From: Bacteroidota bacterium
Lineage (GTDB): Bacteria; Bacteroidota; Bacteroidia; Chitinophagales; Chitinophagaceae
Length of the DNA: 64,000 bases
Direction of reading: 5' to 3'
Assembly: GCA_030706685.1 (NCBI GenBank)
Contig: JAUZOA010000010.1
Location: 40,451-104,450 of the forward strand
The first letter of the stretch is position 1. Each line of letters opens with the position of its first letter. The notes beneath the pieces are model-generated. The model was not told where the DNA came from, searched no databases, and saw only the letters and a list, made by a program, of their open reading frames with translations. Below are positions 9,116-18,712 of the stretch, piece after piece. The position numbers and the translations under genes are program-made.

Positions 9116-9195
9116 GAAGTTGTTCCGGGTTCGCTGTTTCTTATTGATGACCGGCTGTTCGCTTTATAGCCATTCGCATCAGTTTTCAAAGCAAC

Positions 9196-11622
9196 CTACC
9201 TGATACCATAAATATTTACCCTGAGTTGTTTCATCTGTAAATGGATAGGAACTTTTTGATTGAAGAGGGCCAGCTCAAAAACCATATTGTTATCGTCACG
9301 GTAACTGTCGAGGGTAAACATATCATTGGTAGAAACATGGTTCCATTGACGCGGTTGGTAATCATTCCGGGTCATCAGGACTATATCCCTGTTGCTCCAG
9401 TAAATATAGTTTTTTGCATTCTTTTTTATATCCACCAGGGCGAGACGGAAAGAAGGCTGATCTTCTTTACCCGGCGCAGAAAGATCGACATCCGCGGCTA
9501 CTTCTACAAAAAGATATTTGTATTCTTTTGGGACGGCAAAAACCGGCATCAGGCTGGTGTCAGTTTTCATCGTATAAATCGTCTTTACCAGCGAATCATT
9601 AAATGTGAACAATAATTCTTTTTTCCCGGGCAACAGTTCCTGGCCCGGCGGGTATATTTTATTGTTATCACACACATAGGAATTAATGATCTTGAAATTG
9701 TCCAGCAAGCGGGTAATATGTTTTTTTACTGAATCATTTTTACAGGGCACTTCCAGTAATTCCGGGGTTAGCTGGTATAAATCACCCTCTGAAAGCATAT
9801 AATCTTTATAGATGTAGTCGTTGATCTCCCTGCTCCACGACATAAAAGGCATGGATTGCCGGTTCCGGAATGTGGCGCAGGTATCCATTACATCGCCCAG
9901 CCAATGAACCTGGTCGGGGACATACGGCAGGTTGTAATTGTTAAATAAAAGGGCGCTGATAGTCGGGGCCAGGTTATTATGGGAATTTACAGAATAAAAT
10001 TTCTTTGCTTCCTTCAGCATCGGTGAATAAACAATCAGGGGCACATGATAATCATCAATATTGCCCGTTGAAGGAAAAGAACCGATATGGTGATCGCCGG
10101 TAATGAAGAAGATCGTATTTGCATATTCTGGTCTTTTGGCATAGTCTGCAAAGAATTTTTTTATACAATCATCGGAGAACATATAAGTGACCAGCACTTT
10201 TTTACAGGCTTTTAATGTTCTCTTGATGCCTGCTGAAACACTTATCGTTTTCATTTTTGCATCAAACAACTTTTCATAGAGCGGTTTTTGCTCAAATAAA
10301 TAAGGCATATGCGTTGTGCCGGTATGATAGATGTTTAAATAGGGCGTTTTTTTGAGGGAATCCATTACTTCAAAACTCCGGCTGTAAAGGGCATCATCGG
10401 GATAACCCATTGACCATCCTTCCGAGCCTACTCCCATTTGTTTATATTTGGGGCCATAATTCGACAATATAAAATCAGTTCCCTGGAGGCGGATATAACC
10501 GCCCATATTATCAAAGTCGGGATTAAAACCGATCATAAAATTGGTTTGATAGCCGTTTAACCGCAATATCTTGATCAGCGATAAATGATCGGGCATCACA
10601 CTCATTAATGAAAAGCCGCGTTTGCCATAAGGAAGCGAACCTGAAATTGCCGGATGTGCCGCGAATGTTCCCGGGGCTGTACTTAAAAAGTTATCCCATA
10701 CCAAACTCTTTTTCGATAAAGAATCCAGGAAAGGAGTAAAACTGGTAGCATAAGCGCTGTCACCACAGAAATCACGGGACAAGCCTTCAACGACGAGGAT
10801 AACAATATTGGGAGGTGTTTTACCAAGAGCAAAAAAACTGCCCAGTACATCTTTGCCATTATCCTTATGCATCAAAGGATATTCGGTATTGGTAAAGTCA
10901 AAAGGGTGATTGGCCTGGTAGAAATTAATTTCTTTTTCCAGTTCAGCATTATTCAGTTTACGGGCGTTGAATTGATCCCGGGTATTGAGATAATGATAGC
11001 AATCATGTATCCAGTAACTGAACTTATTGCTGGCGAGATAATAACCGCCTGTCTGTGCAAATCCGTCTTCGTTGGGTAGGGAGAAGCGGGCGAAGCAAAC
11101 GGAAAGCAGGGTAAGGCCACTTAAAACGATCAACAGGGGTTTTTTAATAGTAATCTTTTGAAACAGCAGAAAGTATAATGCAAAATAGAGAAGGATGTAG
11201 GCTGTAAAAGGAATATAAATCCTGAAGCCACTTGCCAGCATTTGCTTGGTGGTGAGCCAGGAATCGGCCCAGTTCCGGGTGAACAATTCATGATCATAAG
11301 GGCGGGTACGTTCGGAGAAAACGACTAATAAAGCGAGATATAGAATGATCAACAATACATTCAGGAAATGAAATACGAAACCAGCCAGTCGTTTATTGAT
11401 CCAATAGAATAGCAAATAAGGCAAAAGAAAGAGGCTGCTATAAATAAAGCAGGCCCATATATCATAAAGAAGCCCGGCCAGTTCAAACTGGTAAGCATGA
11501 GAAATAAAATACTTGGAGGCTGCTGTAAAATATTCAAAGACCCTGATCAAACAAACGGTGATGACAAAAGCAATAAGTACACGGAAATAGGATCGGAAAA
11601 ATGAAATGGTTCCAGACGGCAT
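9196..11622 (-). CDS. LTA synthase-family sulfatase / phosphoglycerol transferase-like membrane protein
   Basis: An 808-aa protein with about five transmembrane helices in the first ~190 residues, followed by an extracytoplasmic alkaline phosphatase-superfamily domain. PNIVILVVEGLSRDF marks the first metal-binding strand. FLSTAPGTFAAHPAISGSLP contains the expected catalytic threonine, in the GT of APGTF. FFITGDHHIG is the conserved GDHH motif. The architecture matches LtaS/MdoB relatives that transfer phosphoglycerol or phosphoethanolamine to envelope glycans or lipids. In a Gram-negative Bacteroidota the acceptor is likely a glycolipid or LPS, but this is unknown. The C-terminal ~170 residues are an extra beta-rich region. 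The gene lies 156 nt upstream of the DUF1624 gene on the same strand. Confidence 0.8.
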   Translation of the reverse strand: MPSGTISFFRSYFRVLIAFVITVCLIRVFEYFTAASKYFISHAYQFELAGLLYDIWACFIYSSLFLLPYLLFYWINKRLAGFVFHFLNVLLIILYLALLVVFSERTRPYDHELFTRNWADSWLTTKQMLASGFRIYIPFTAYILLYFALYFLLFQKITIKKPLLIVLSGLTLLSVCFARFSLPNEDGFAQTGGYYLASNKFSYWIHDCYHYLNTRDQFNARKLNNAELEKEINFYQANHPFDFTNTEYPLMHKDNGKDVLGSFFALGKTPPNIVILVVEGLSRDFCGDSAYATSFTPFLDSLSKKSLVWDNFLSTAPGTFAAHPAISGSLPYGKRGFSLMSVMPDHLSLIKILRLNGYQTNFMIGFNPDFDNMGGYIRLQGTDFILSNYGPKYKQMGVGSEGWSMGYPDDALYSRSFEVMDSLKKTPYLNIYHTGTTHMPYLFEQKPLYEKLFDAKMKTISVSAGIKRTLKACKKVLVTYMFSDDCIKKFFADYAKRPEYANTIFFITGDHHIGSFPSTGNIDDYHVPLIVYSPMLKEAKKFYSVNSHNNLAPTISALLFNNYNLPYVPDQVHWLGDVMDTCATFRNRQSMPFMSWSREINDYIYKDYMLSEGDLYQLTPELLEVPCKNDSVKKHITRLLDNFKIINSYVCDNNKIYPPGQELLPGKKELLFTFNDSLVKTIYTMKTDTSLMPVFAVPKEYKYLFVEVAADVDLSAPGKEDQPSFRLALVDIKKNAKNYIYWSNRDIVLMTRNDYQPRQWNHVSTNDMFTLDSYRDDNNMVFELALFNQKVPIHLQMKQLRVNIYGIR

Positions 11623-11768
11623 TACAAAATGGTTAGACGGACGAAATTAATAGTTTTTAGGGTATTGCCACAGCCGGCAATGGATCATTTTGGGTTCACG
11701 CAAAGAAACACTAAGAATACTATAAATCTTTGCGGTCCGGTCTGCCGCTCCAACAGATAAAACGATTC

Positions 11769-12752
11769 TTACTTGTTTTTTATTTTGTCATCTTTAACAG
11801 GGGAGTAGTCAGTTTTTATTTGACCGTTTACTAGTATTTGGTCAAAATAACATTTTACCCCTGTGGCAATATTCATATCCTCGGTATTTTGGATATGAAA
11901 ATGCAAATGAGGTTCGGAAGAGTTCCCGGAATTGCCGCAAAGCCCCAAAATTTGTCCTTGCTTAACCTTTTGCCCTTCGGTCACCCTTAGTGAATGTTGT
12001 TTGAAATGGGCAAAGAAAAGATATTCATTAGCCGAATCCTTTAAAATGACAGAATTTCCCGGAAGATAGACGGGGTTTAATGTTCCGGGCTTATTATCTT
12101 TTATACCGTCAACCACTAAAACGATCTTGCCATCGCAAGGTGCGAATATTTCTTTTCCAAAAGCGTAATAGTCTTCATTCGTTAGCCCGTCCGTTTTAAA
12201 CGAATTTCCCTTTGTATCTCTTATTACAATATCAAAAGCATTTTTCTGAGCCTGGTTTTCTACGTGATAATTTAGCTCTTTTGTATCACCGCCCCAGAAA
12301 ACAGTCCATTCCCCGGTAAAAGGTAATTGCAGTTTTGTTGAGTTTCTTTCTATTTTGGGCAGGTTATCATCTGTGAAAGGTTTTAGAAACAGCCCGTTAA
12401 TTTTAAGATTATTATCCACGGAAATATTCAGGGCGAATAATCCTCTTTCAAAATTTGTTTTATAAGAAGCATATGTCTGCTCATATTTTACAAATTGTCT
12501 TTTTTTGATATTCCCTGCCTGTGATTTTAAAGCGTTCAGGAAATCCAGGGTCTTATCAGCCGGCAAGGCTTTTTGCATCTCTGCCGAGAATAGGGCAAAA
12601 ATGCTGTCATAATTGTTATTGTTATAGTTGCTCTCAAATTTGCCGGCAACGGTCTTATACACCGCTTTCTCTGTTTGCCCCCGAAGATTACTTAGGGTAA
12701 ATAATAGCGCAAGAATTAAAAGTAGAGTCCGCACTTCAAATAATTTCCACAA
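11769..12752 (-). CDS. M23 family metallopeptidase with N-terminal DUF3887-like domain
   Basis: A 327-aa exported protein. After a signal peptide (to about residue 26, ...LRGQ) comes a ~100-residue region typical of DUF3887 (ESNYNNNNYDSIFALFSAEMQKALP). A LytM/M23 domain occupies the C-terminal half, with a first metal site within YHVENQAQKNAFD and the active-site motif HLHFHI preceded by GNSGNSSEPH. M23 enzymes cut peptidoglycan cross-bridges or act on other peptides. A GTG seven codons in would give an equally good signal peptide, so the exact start is uncertain. It stands alone. Confidence 0.85.
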   Translation of the reverse strand: MWKLFEVRTLLLILALLFTLSNLRGQTEKAVYKTVAGKFESNYNNNNYDSIFALFSAEMQKALPADKTLDFLNALKSQAGNIKKRQFVKYEQTYASYKTNFERGLFALNISVDNNLKINGLFLKPFTDDNLPKIERNSTKLQLPFTGEWTVFWGGDTKELNYHVENQAQKNAFDIVIRDTKGNSFKTDGLTNEDYYAFGKEIFAPCDGKIVLVVDGIKDNKPGTLNPVYLPGNSVILKDSANEYLFFAHFKQHSLRVTEGQKVKQGQILGLCGNSGNSSEPHLHFHIQNTEDMNIATGVKCYFDQILVNGQIKTDYSPVKDDKIKNK

Positions 12753-12929
12753 AGTTAGCTACTATCTTGTTGCATTTAATTGTAAAATATAGATCTTCCG
12801 GGTAGTAATCTTCAGTATTTCATCCTGTAATTTTACGGTATGGCCGGTATTTTTTTCCTGCGCGCCTAAATTGTAATTAATAGCCGCCGATTATTACTTT
12901 TGATAAAGAATCCGGGTGTTAAATAGCTA

Positions 12930-13649
12930 ATGATAAAAGCAATTCATTTTCCCCTTCATCTTGCCAGCCACGAGCTGGATGACTACCTGGCACGCGGCTG
13001 GTTCCGCATGGGGCAAACCATCTTTACCACCGATTTCGTTCCGGTCCATGAAAAGATGCTTCCTGTTTATTGGCTCAGGGTATTGGTACAAAAAGTCCGG
13101 TATGGTAAAAAACAGAAAAGATTATTAGCGGTCAACAAAAACTTTTCAGTAACTACTAAACCATTCAAGGTTACTGATGAACTCGAGGAACTTTATGCAT
13201 TGTACAGGGCCTCTGTAAATTTTGAAGCACCGTCATCTGTAGAAAGTTTTCTCCTCGACGGAACAGGCGATACATTTAAAAGCGTTTATGATACCCGGGT
13301 TATCGAATTGAGGGACGCTGGCCAATTGATAGCCGCCGGAATTTTTGACAAAGGTGATACCAGCATTGCCGGTATCATGAATTTTTATAACCCGTCTTAT
13401 AAGACAAAGAGCCTGGGTAAATACCTGATGCTTCTAAAGATCAACTATGCCATTGAATCGGGTAAATTATATTATTATCCTGGTTATATCGTAGGTGGGT
13501 TTCCCAAATTCGATTATAAACTCTTTCCCGATCCGGATGCTACTGAATTCTATGATTCCAACCGTGAGGAATGGATTTCTTATGCAGGAGCATCTTTACC
13601 TATAGCTGCTAACCTTAATATGAAGAATGACTTCGCGGGAGAAGCTTGA
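12930..13649 (+). CDS. Arginyl/leucyl-tRNA-protein transferase-like (GNAT-fold) protein
   Basis: A 239-aa cytoplasmic protein with a GNAT-like fold. The C-terminal half has features of the ATE/Bpt family of aminoacyl-tRNA-protein transferases: IAAGIFDKGDTSIAGIMNFYNP, then KSLGKYLMLLKINYA, then YYYPGYIVGG. Bacterial relatives add a leucine or similar residue to protein N-termini, marking them for ClpS/ClpAP degradation. Bacteroidota homologues like this are often labelled arginine-tRNA-protein transferase, but their activity is largely untested, and the N-terminal cysteine-rich motif of classical ATE is absent. It is preceded by a promoter-like TACTTTTG near 12895. Confidence 0.6.
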   Translation: MIKAIHFPLHLASHELDDYLARGWFRMGQTIFTTDFVPVHEKMLPVYWLRVLVQKVRYGKKQKRLLAVNKNFSVTTKPFKVTDELEELYALYRASVNFEAPSSVESFLLDGTGDTFKSVYDTRVIELRDAGQLIAAGIFDKGDTSIAGIMNFYNPSYKTKSLGKYLMLLKINYAIESGKLYYYPGYIVGGFPKFDYKLFPDPDATEFYDSNREEWISYAGASLPIAANLNMKNDFAGEA

Positions 13650-13714
13650 GCAAGCTGTGATACCGGTCACTGGTTACAATGATGCTGATCATTTTACCAG
13701 CTTTGACCGGTGAA

Positions 13715-13722
13715 TACCTTTG
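13715..13722 (+). promoter_or_regulatory. Bacteroidota-type -7 box (TACCTTTG)
   Basis: A perfect TAnnTTTG box lies only 6 nt before the annotated ATG at 13729, which would give a nearly leaderless mRNA. Alternatively, translation starts at the GTG at 13741. Confidence 0.45.
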
Positions 13723-13728
13723 TGATTC

Positions 13729-16700
13729 ATGTGGATTTGTGTGAGAGTTTTTTCCCTGATATTGATAATAGTGCTGCTGGGTTTTTCTGCAAAATCACAA
13801 TTATCTGGTATTAAATCAATCCCCGGCGATTATCCTGACTTGGCTGCGGCTATTGCTGATCTGAACAACCACGGCCCCGGCAGCGGGGGTGTTACATTTA
13901 ATATTTTGGCTTCACAAACAGCTCCGGAAGGGGGGTACTTAATTACTGCTACGGGAACTTCTTCCAATCCTGTTATTTTCCATGGGAATAATAACACCGT
14001 ATTGGCTGCTGGCACCACAACAAATACCGATGGTATTTTCAAACTGGTAGGAAGCGATTATATCACGATCACCAATTTTATCCTTAGTGGTGATAGCTCA
14101 GTAGAATGGGGTGTTGCATTATTGAAGAAAGTGACAGGAATTAAGAGAGATGGCTGTCAATACAATGTTTTTTCACGATTAACAATTACGCTGGATAAGA
14201 ATAATGTAAAATCTGTTGGCATCTATGGTGCGCATCATTCATCAACCGACACCACTGTTTTATCTTGGGACGGGTACAGTAGTGAGGCAAATTCCTGGAA
14301 TCAAATCCTGTCAAATAATATATCAAACGTCTACATTGGTATAAAGCTTACCGGCATAATCACTCCGTATCCGAATGCGATTGAATATGCCTATGACAAA
14401 GGAAACGTGATAGGGTATCCCGACGGTCAGGGAAATAGAATTTTCGATTTTGGCGGAAAAATAGAAACAGCGTATGGGATCAAAGTGGAACAATCTATTG
14501 GTGTGTGGATTCGGGCAAACAAAATCACACTTTCGGAAAGAACCCTGGGACAGGCTTATGGGATCGCAGCATCGTCAGGGAATGGTAATGTGGAATACGA
14601 TACGATCAGTCTCCAATCAACTCTAGCCCTCTCGGGCATTGATGTGAGCAATGCGGGAATGTATGTGATAGGTAACGTAGTTAAAGGATGTTCTAATTTA
14701 ACGGGGGATTTTCATGGTATATCCAGCAAAGGCGGTTATTGTTACAGTAACCAGGTTATAGAAAACAGATCGTCGGGTTCAAATATGTATCTTATATCAT
14801 ATTCAGCCGGGGGCGAGGTCGGCAATAGCCAGTTGTATCATAATGTAAAAAGAGGGGCCGGGTCTCTCTTCTGCGTTTACTTGACGTCTGCATCAGCTTC
14901 CGGTAATCAAATTTATACTGACTCAATTATCACAGCCGATCCAGGCGCCTCGGCCAGCATTTATGGGATTTATTTTAGCAATGCCGCAGGGTCAGTATAC
15001 GAGATGTGCTCAGGTAATACAATATACAATTTGATTTTTTCAGGAGCTACCACTACACAATCTTCTGTAATTTCGGGGATTTATTCACAAACAATGGGTG
15101 GTAACAGAGTTTATTCATCAAATAAAATCTACGGTTTAAACTTTAATAATTCTTCAACAGGCGGAGCAAGAGTAAGCGGTATATGTGAGGACAATGGGTT
15201 GGGAATATATATTTCCGGGAATAAGATCGGCAGCCTGAGGGCCGACGGTCCGACTTCGACCATTTACGGCCTGCATATAGGTTTTACCGGAAGTTCTGTT
15301 ATGTTCAACAACCTTATCGGAAACCTTTATGCGCCAGAAGCAAATGTTGATAATGCGGTCAGGGGTCTGGATATAAATGGAAGCGGTGACATAGATGTCT
15401 GTTTTAACACAATTGTTTTGCATGCAGCCAGTTCAGGAAATAATTTTGGATCCTCAGCTATCTCTGTTTCATCTGACACCAGGCTGACCATGTGGAGTAA
15501 TATTTTTATCAATAATTCAAACCCGGGTATCAACGGCCGGTCAGTTTCCTACAGGCGTTCGTCAGATTCTTTAGAGACCTATGGACCGTTATCAAACAAC
15601 AATCTGTTTTACGCAGGTACTCCGGGTGTTCATCATCTTATTTTTTATGATTCCGTCAACGGAGATTCATCCCTGGAATTATATAAAAACCGTGTAGGAA
15701 CAAGAGATTCCCTTTCAGTGCAGGAAAATACCCGGTTTCTGGATACTGTGGTTATGTCAGCTTATTTTCTTCATGTAGATACAACCATAGCTACCCTTGC
15801 AGAAAGCGGAGGTGCATCAATAGTTACTACCAATGGAAATAGTGATGGCAATATTGCAGATTACGATGGAGATAGACGTTATGGCCATCCTTATTATACA
15901 GGATCAGGTTTTGCCCCTGACATCGGCGCAGATGAATTTGAAGGATTATCCTTCCTGCAAAATGATGTGGGGGTTACCACGCTCAGTGAGCCGTCAGCTT
16001 GTTTCAGCAGTGGGGGAGTGACGACGGTGGTAGTCAGAAATTATGGCCCGAGAGCAATCAATTTCAGCCGGAGGCCTGTTACCGTACGACTGCACATTAC
16101 AGGTGTCGTCGATATTGAGAAAGACACCGTGCTTAATGCTGGCATTCTGTTTCCGGCTACTACTATAGCAGTTAATATGTTTGATTCCTTAGACATGTTT
16201 GCTTCAGGCACTTATATTTTCAACGCTTCCACCAGCCTGGCAAATGACCTTGACACCACCAACGATGCCATGATCGAAGCAATACGTGCAGGAGGACATC
16301 CGGCAACTCTTCCTATATTGGTCGATTTCAACGGATATGATGGCACTAACCTCGCTGAAACTTTCCCGAATTGGAAAGAAGGAAGCGGGGTGAATAGCCC
16401 ATCAGGTACACAGTCATCCTGGACAAGTTGTTCTGATCTCGGCGCTGCGGGTAATAGCTCAGCTAAAATACGGTTGTCAGGTAATACAGCTAACGAATGG
16501 ATCATTTCTCCCTATGTTATACCTGCCCCGGCTCTTGAATTAAAATTAAAAGCCGCACTTACCGGGCATGGCAGTCTTACTAATAGTGCTGTAATGGGTG
16601 CTGATGATAAAGTCAGCGTTATGGTTTCTGCAGATTGCGGAGCAAGCTGGGCAGCTATAAAAGATTTTACCGCTGCTGATGCATTGACACCGGTATTAAC

Positions 16701-17409
16701 TGAATTTACGATCTATACCCCGTCTTACTCAACACAAAAAATAGTAGTAGCATTGCGAGCTACGGATGGACAAGTGGATGATCCCAATGACTACGATTTT
16801 CATATTGATGATTTGCGACTGCAGGCGGTTCCTTTCGCCTTGCCTGTTGAACTATTGAGCTTTTCCGGGCAGCGAACAAGAAACATCAACCTGTTGAAAT
16901 GGTCAACAGCCAGTGAGCAGAATGTAAAGGGATTCCAGGTTGAACGTTCAGGAGATGCCCTTCATTACGATCCCATTTCTTTTATTAATTCAAAAGCCAA
17001 TGGCGGTAACAGTGATACCCGCCTGGACTATGAATATACCGATGATAATATAACCGGCGATAAGCAATATTACCGGCTGAATGAATATGATATAGATGGC
17101 AAAAGCCATTTCAGCAACGTCATCCTGGTAAGAAATAATAATCCTTCTCACCTCGTAGTGGCAGGCCTTTATCCCAATCCTGTGACTTCTGCATTGCAGG
17201 CAGCCATTCAATCACCTTACCGCGATGACATAAAATTCTTTGTACTGAATAGCCTGGGGCAAGTGGTGAAAGAGAAAAGTGCTGTGGTTGAAAGAGGAAT
17301 AAACACAATTGACCTTGATACGCAGAATCTTCTTCCCGGCATATATATTGTAAAAGTGCGATCACAGGCAAATAACGAAATCGCAACCGGCAAGTTTGTG
17401 AAGCAATAA
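13729..17409 (+). CDS. T9SS type A sorting-domain protein with parallel beta-helix
   Basis: A 1226-aa secreted protein. Residues 1-24 form a signal peptide. Up to about residue 740 the sequence is Gly/Asn/Ser-rich with repeating turns (SGNKI, SSNKIYGLNF, VMFNNLIGN), indicating a right-handed parallel beta-helix as in carbohydrate-binding or lyase-like proteins. The middle resembles a choice-of-anchor/MAM-like jelly roll (FNGYDGTNLAETFPNWKEG ... DDLRL), followed by LPVELLSFSG, a common linker. The last ~80 residues are a T9SS type A signal: YPNPVTS, SLGQVV, LLPGIYIVKV and a final GKFVKQ. The protein should cross the outer membrane by T9SS and be surface-attached or released. No catalytic motif was recognised. 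Confidence 0.85.
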   Translation: MWICVRVFSLILIIVLLGFSAKSQLSGIKSIPGDYPDLAAAIADLNNHGPGSGGVTFNILASQTAPEGGYLITATGTSSNPVIFHGNNNTVLAAGTTTNTDGIFKLVGSDYITITNFILSGDSSVEWGVALLKKVTGIKRDGCQYNVFSRLTITLDKNNVKSVGIYGAHHSSTDTTVLSWDGYSSEANSWNQILSNNISNVYIGIKLTGIITPYPNAIEYAYDKGNVIGYPDGQGNRIFDFGGKIETAYGIKVEQSIGVWIRANKITLSERTLGQAYGIAASSGNGNVEYDTISLQSTLALSGIDVSNAGMYVIGNVVKGCSNLTGDFHGISSKGGYCYSNQVIENRSSGSNMYLISYSAGGEVGNSQLYHNVKRGAGSLFCVYLTSASASGNQIYTDSIITADPGASASIYGIYFSNAAGSVYEMCSGNTIYNLIFSGATTTQSSVISGIYSQTMGGNRVYSSNKIYGLNFNNSSTGGARVSGICEDNGLGIYISGNKIGSLRADGPTSTIYGLHIGFTGSSVMFNNLIGNLYAPEANVDNAVRGLDINGSGDIDVCFNTIVLHAASSGNNFGSSAISVSSDTRLTMWSNIFINNSNPGINGRSVSYRRSSDSLETYGPLSNNNLFYAGTPGVHHLIFYDSVNGDSSLELYKNRVGTRDSLSVQENTRFLDTVVMSAYFLHVDTTIATLAESGGASIVTTNGNSDGNIADYDGDRRYGHPYYTGSGFAPDIGADEFEGLSFLQNDVGVTTLSEPSACFSSGGVTTVVVRNYGPRAINFSRRPVTVRLHITGVVDIEKDTVLNAGILFPATTIAVNMFDSLDMFASGTYIFNASTSLANDLDTTNDAMIEAIRAGGHPATLPILVDFNGYDGTNLAETFPNWKEGSGVNSPSGTQSSWTSCSDLGAAGNSSAKIRLSGNTANEWIISPYVIPAPALELKLKAALTGHGSLTNSAVMGADDKVSVMVSADCGASWAAIKDFTAADALTPVLTEFTIYTPSYSTQKIVVALRATDGQVDDPNDYDFHIDDLRLQAVPFALPVELLSFSGQRTRNINLLKWSTASEQNVKGFQVERSGDALHYDPISFINSKANGGNSDTRLDYEYTDDNITGDKQYYRLNEYDIDGKSHFSNVILVRNNNPSHLVVAGLYPNPVTSALQAAIQSPYRDDIKFFVLNSLGQVVKEKSAVVERGINTIDLDTQNLLPGIYIVKVRSQANNEIATGKFVKQ

Positions 17410-17580
17410 ATACGCCCGGGCGCATAACTACTATCATTGTCCGTCGCGGGCTACCCAAAGCAAACTGATGGATTTCGTTTAAAAATCTGTTCTTTACCCA
17501 GCAAATCAGAAGTTAATGCAGCATATATGGCCGACATAGATAAGGAAATAGTATAATTTTACAGACTTTAAAAATTTATT

Positions 17581-17871
17581 ATGGCAAACTTCACTACAAG
17601 GGTAGAACTGCGTGCTGCTGCATTGGAGGATTATGAAAAACTGAACGAGGAAATGGCCAAACAGGGATTTCGAAAAAGAGTTCAGATGCCCGGGCAACCC
17701 GTCTATCAACTGCCTACCGGTGAATATAATTTCAATGAAGACTTTTCTTCCGTTTCTCACGTACTTGACCTCGCGAAAATAGCTGCCGCGAATACAGGAA
17801 AAGAATTCAGTGTATTAGTTACTAAAGCGGATGGAAACAGGGAGTGGTTTAACCTGGATGCGGCTACGTAA
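17581..17871 (+). CDS. Small conserved protein, DUF2622/GhoS-like
   Basis: A 96-aa soluble protein. The opening MANFTTRVELRAAALEDYEKLNEEM, the central LPTGEYN and the later FSVLVTKADG resemble small proteins grouped with DUF2622, the family of the E. coli GhoS antitoxin endoribonuclease. No GhoT-like small membrane toxin gene is visible beside it, so a toxin-antitoxin role is not supported by context. It has its own ATG with an A/T-rich upstream region and is followed by 841 nt without an intact gene. Family assignment is from memory of the motif pattern and is tentative. Confidence 0.6.
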   Translation: MANFTTRVELRAAALEDYEKLNEEMAKQGFRKRVQMPGQPVYQLPTGEYNFNEDFSSVSHVLDLAKIAAANTGKEFSVLVTKADGNREWFNLDAAT

Positions 17872-18011
17872 TTAGCGATACTATATAAATGGTTTTTCTT
17901 TCATCGGAAACTAATTCTTAGTAATCTCCCTGTCTTTTATTTTTTGCCGGCAGTACTGATTTTATAATCAGCCTTCACAATTTCCCTGATCCTGTCTAAG
18001 TAAGGGGCAGG

Positions 18012-18187
18012 TTTATAATTATTCCCCGGAGTTCTGTTCCCGGCGCCATTTTGCTGACAGGTTTCCTGGGTGACGCGCTACAGCTGTCAAGGCCCGGTTT
18101 GAAGATCCATGGTTCCTCTTTTCTGTCGGTATTGGCATATTGATCTGGGCGGGAATCTTTTTGCGGGATCCTCAAAGTGCGCTTTAA
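18012..18187 (+). pseudogene. Remnant of a DoxX-family membrane protein gene, frameshifted
   Basis: Only the 3' part survives. In one frame 18012-18077 reads FIIIPRSSVPGAILLTGFLG, and about 20 nt later a second frame gives AVKARFEDPWFLFSVG, continuing through GILIWAGIFLRDPQ to a TAA at 18185-18187. Joined, these give the end of DoxX-like proteins, which typically contain a segment close to PRTxxxGAILLTGYLGGA and end in a hydrophobic helix followed by LRDPR. The frame change lies around 18074-18085. No start or N-terminal half is visible upstream, so this is a truncated, frameshifted relic. DoxX proteins are small four-helix membrane proteins. Confidence 0.65.
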
Positions 18188-18308
18188 CTCCGGGCAAGAG
18201 TTGAACAAGACTCGAACAAGGGCTTGATATTCAGCCAATGTTTAATTGCGAAGAGTTTGTGTTCCCGTATAGATGGTTCTACCTTCACCTTTTTAAATAA
18301 AGACTTGA

Positions 18309-18443
18309 TTATGAGCTATCCATGTGTCAACCATGTATCAACCTTGCCTAATCTTTGTGCCATCCTTGTGCTATTTATGTGTATTTAAACGGGAGAGCAC
18401 AAGGATAGCACAAGGATGGCACAAGGATGGCACAAGGATTAGG
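18309..18443. repeat. 11-bp-periodic array with inverted arm
   Basis: Seven consecutive degenerate 11-mers occupy 18309-18385 (for example CCATGTGTCAA, CCATGTATCAA, CTTTGTGCCAT, CCTTGTGCTAT). After an 11-nt break, four near-identical 11-mers in the opposite sense follow (GCACAAGGATN, 18397-18440). The segments 18345-18371 and 18419-18445 are inverted repeats of 27 nt with one mismatch, so the array can fold into a long hairpin. It lies in the gap before the ThuA gene. Confidence 0.85.
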
Positions 18444-18712
18444 CATTGTTCGATCGTTGAAGCCCGGAAATTGAAGTTTCTTATACTAAAATAGCTAACA
18501 GGCAGACCTTTCAGCTTTCCCAGTTTTCATCCTCCGTACAATTACTTGTCTTCGAACAGCTATAACTGCTTATGAAGCCTGGCAGGAGCGTACCACCCCA
18601 GCCCTGATAATACAAGGCAAAACTTCATAGAATGATCAACCAGACCCGCATAATTGTGCCAATACAAAAACCATTATCTTAGTTTTTTAAGCCCAATTTT
18701 AATATTATCATC

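Noticed and set aside
17581..17871. GhoS/GhoT toxin-antitoxin pair
   Set aside because: No small membrane toxin gene lies nearby; only the antitoxin-like family resemblance exists.
17996..18238. Minus-strand 80-codon frame in the DoxX-remnant region
   Set aside because: It is the antisense shadow of the frameshifted DoxX relic, with no protein-like features.
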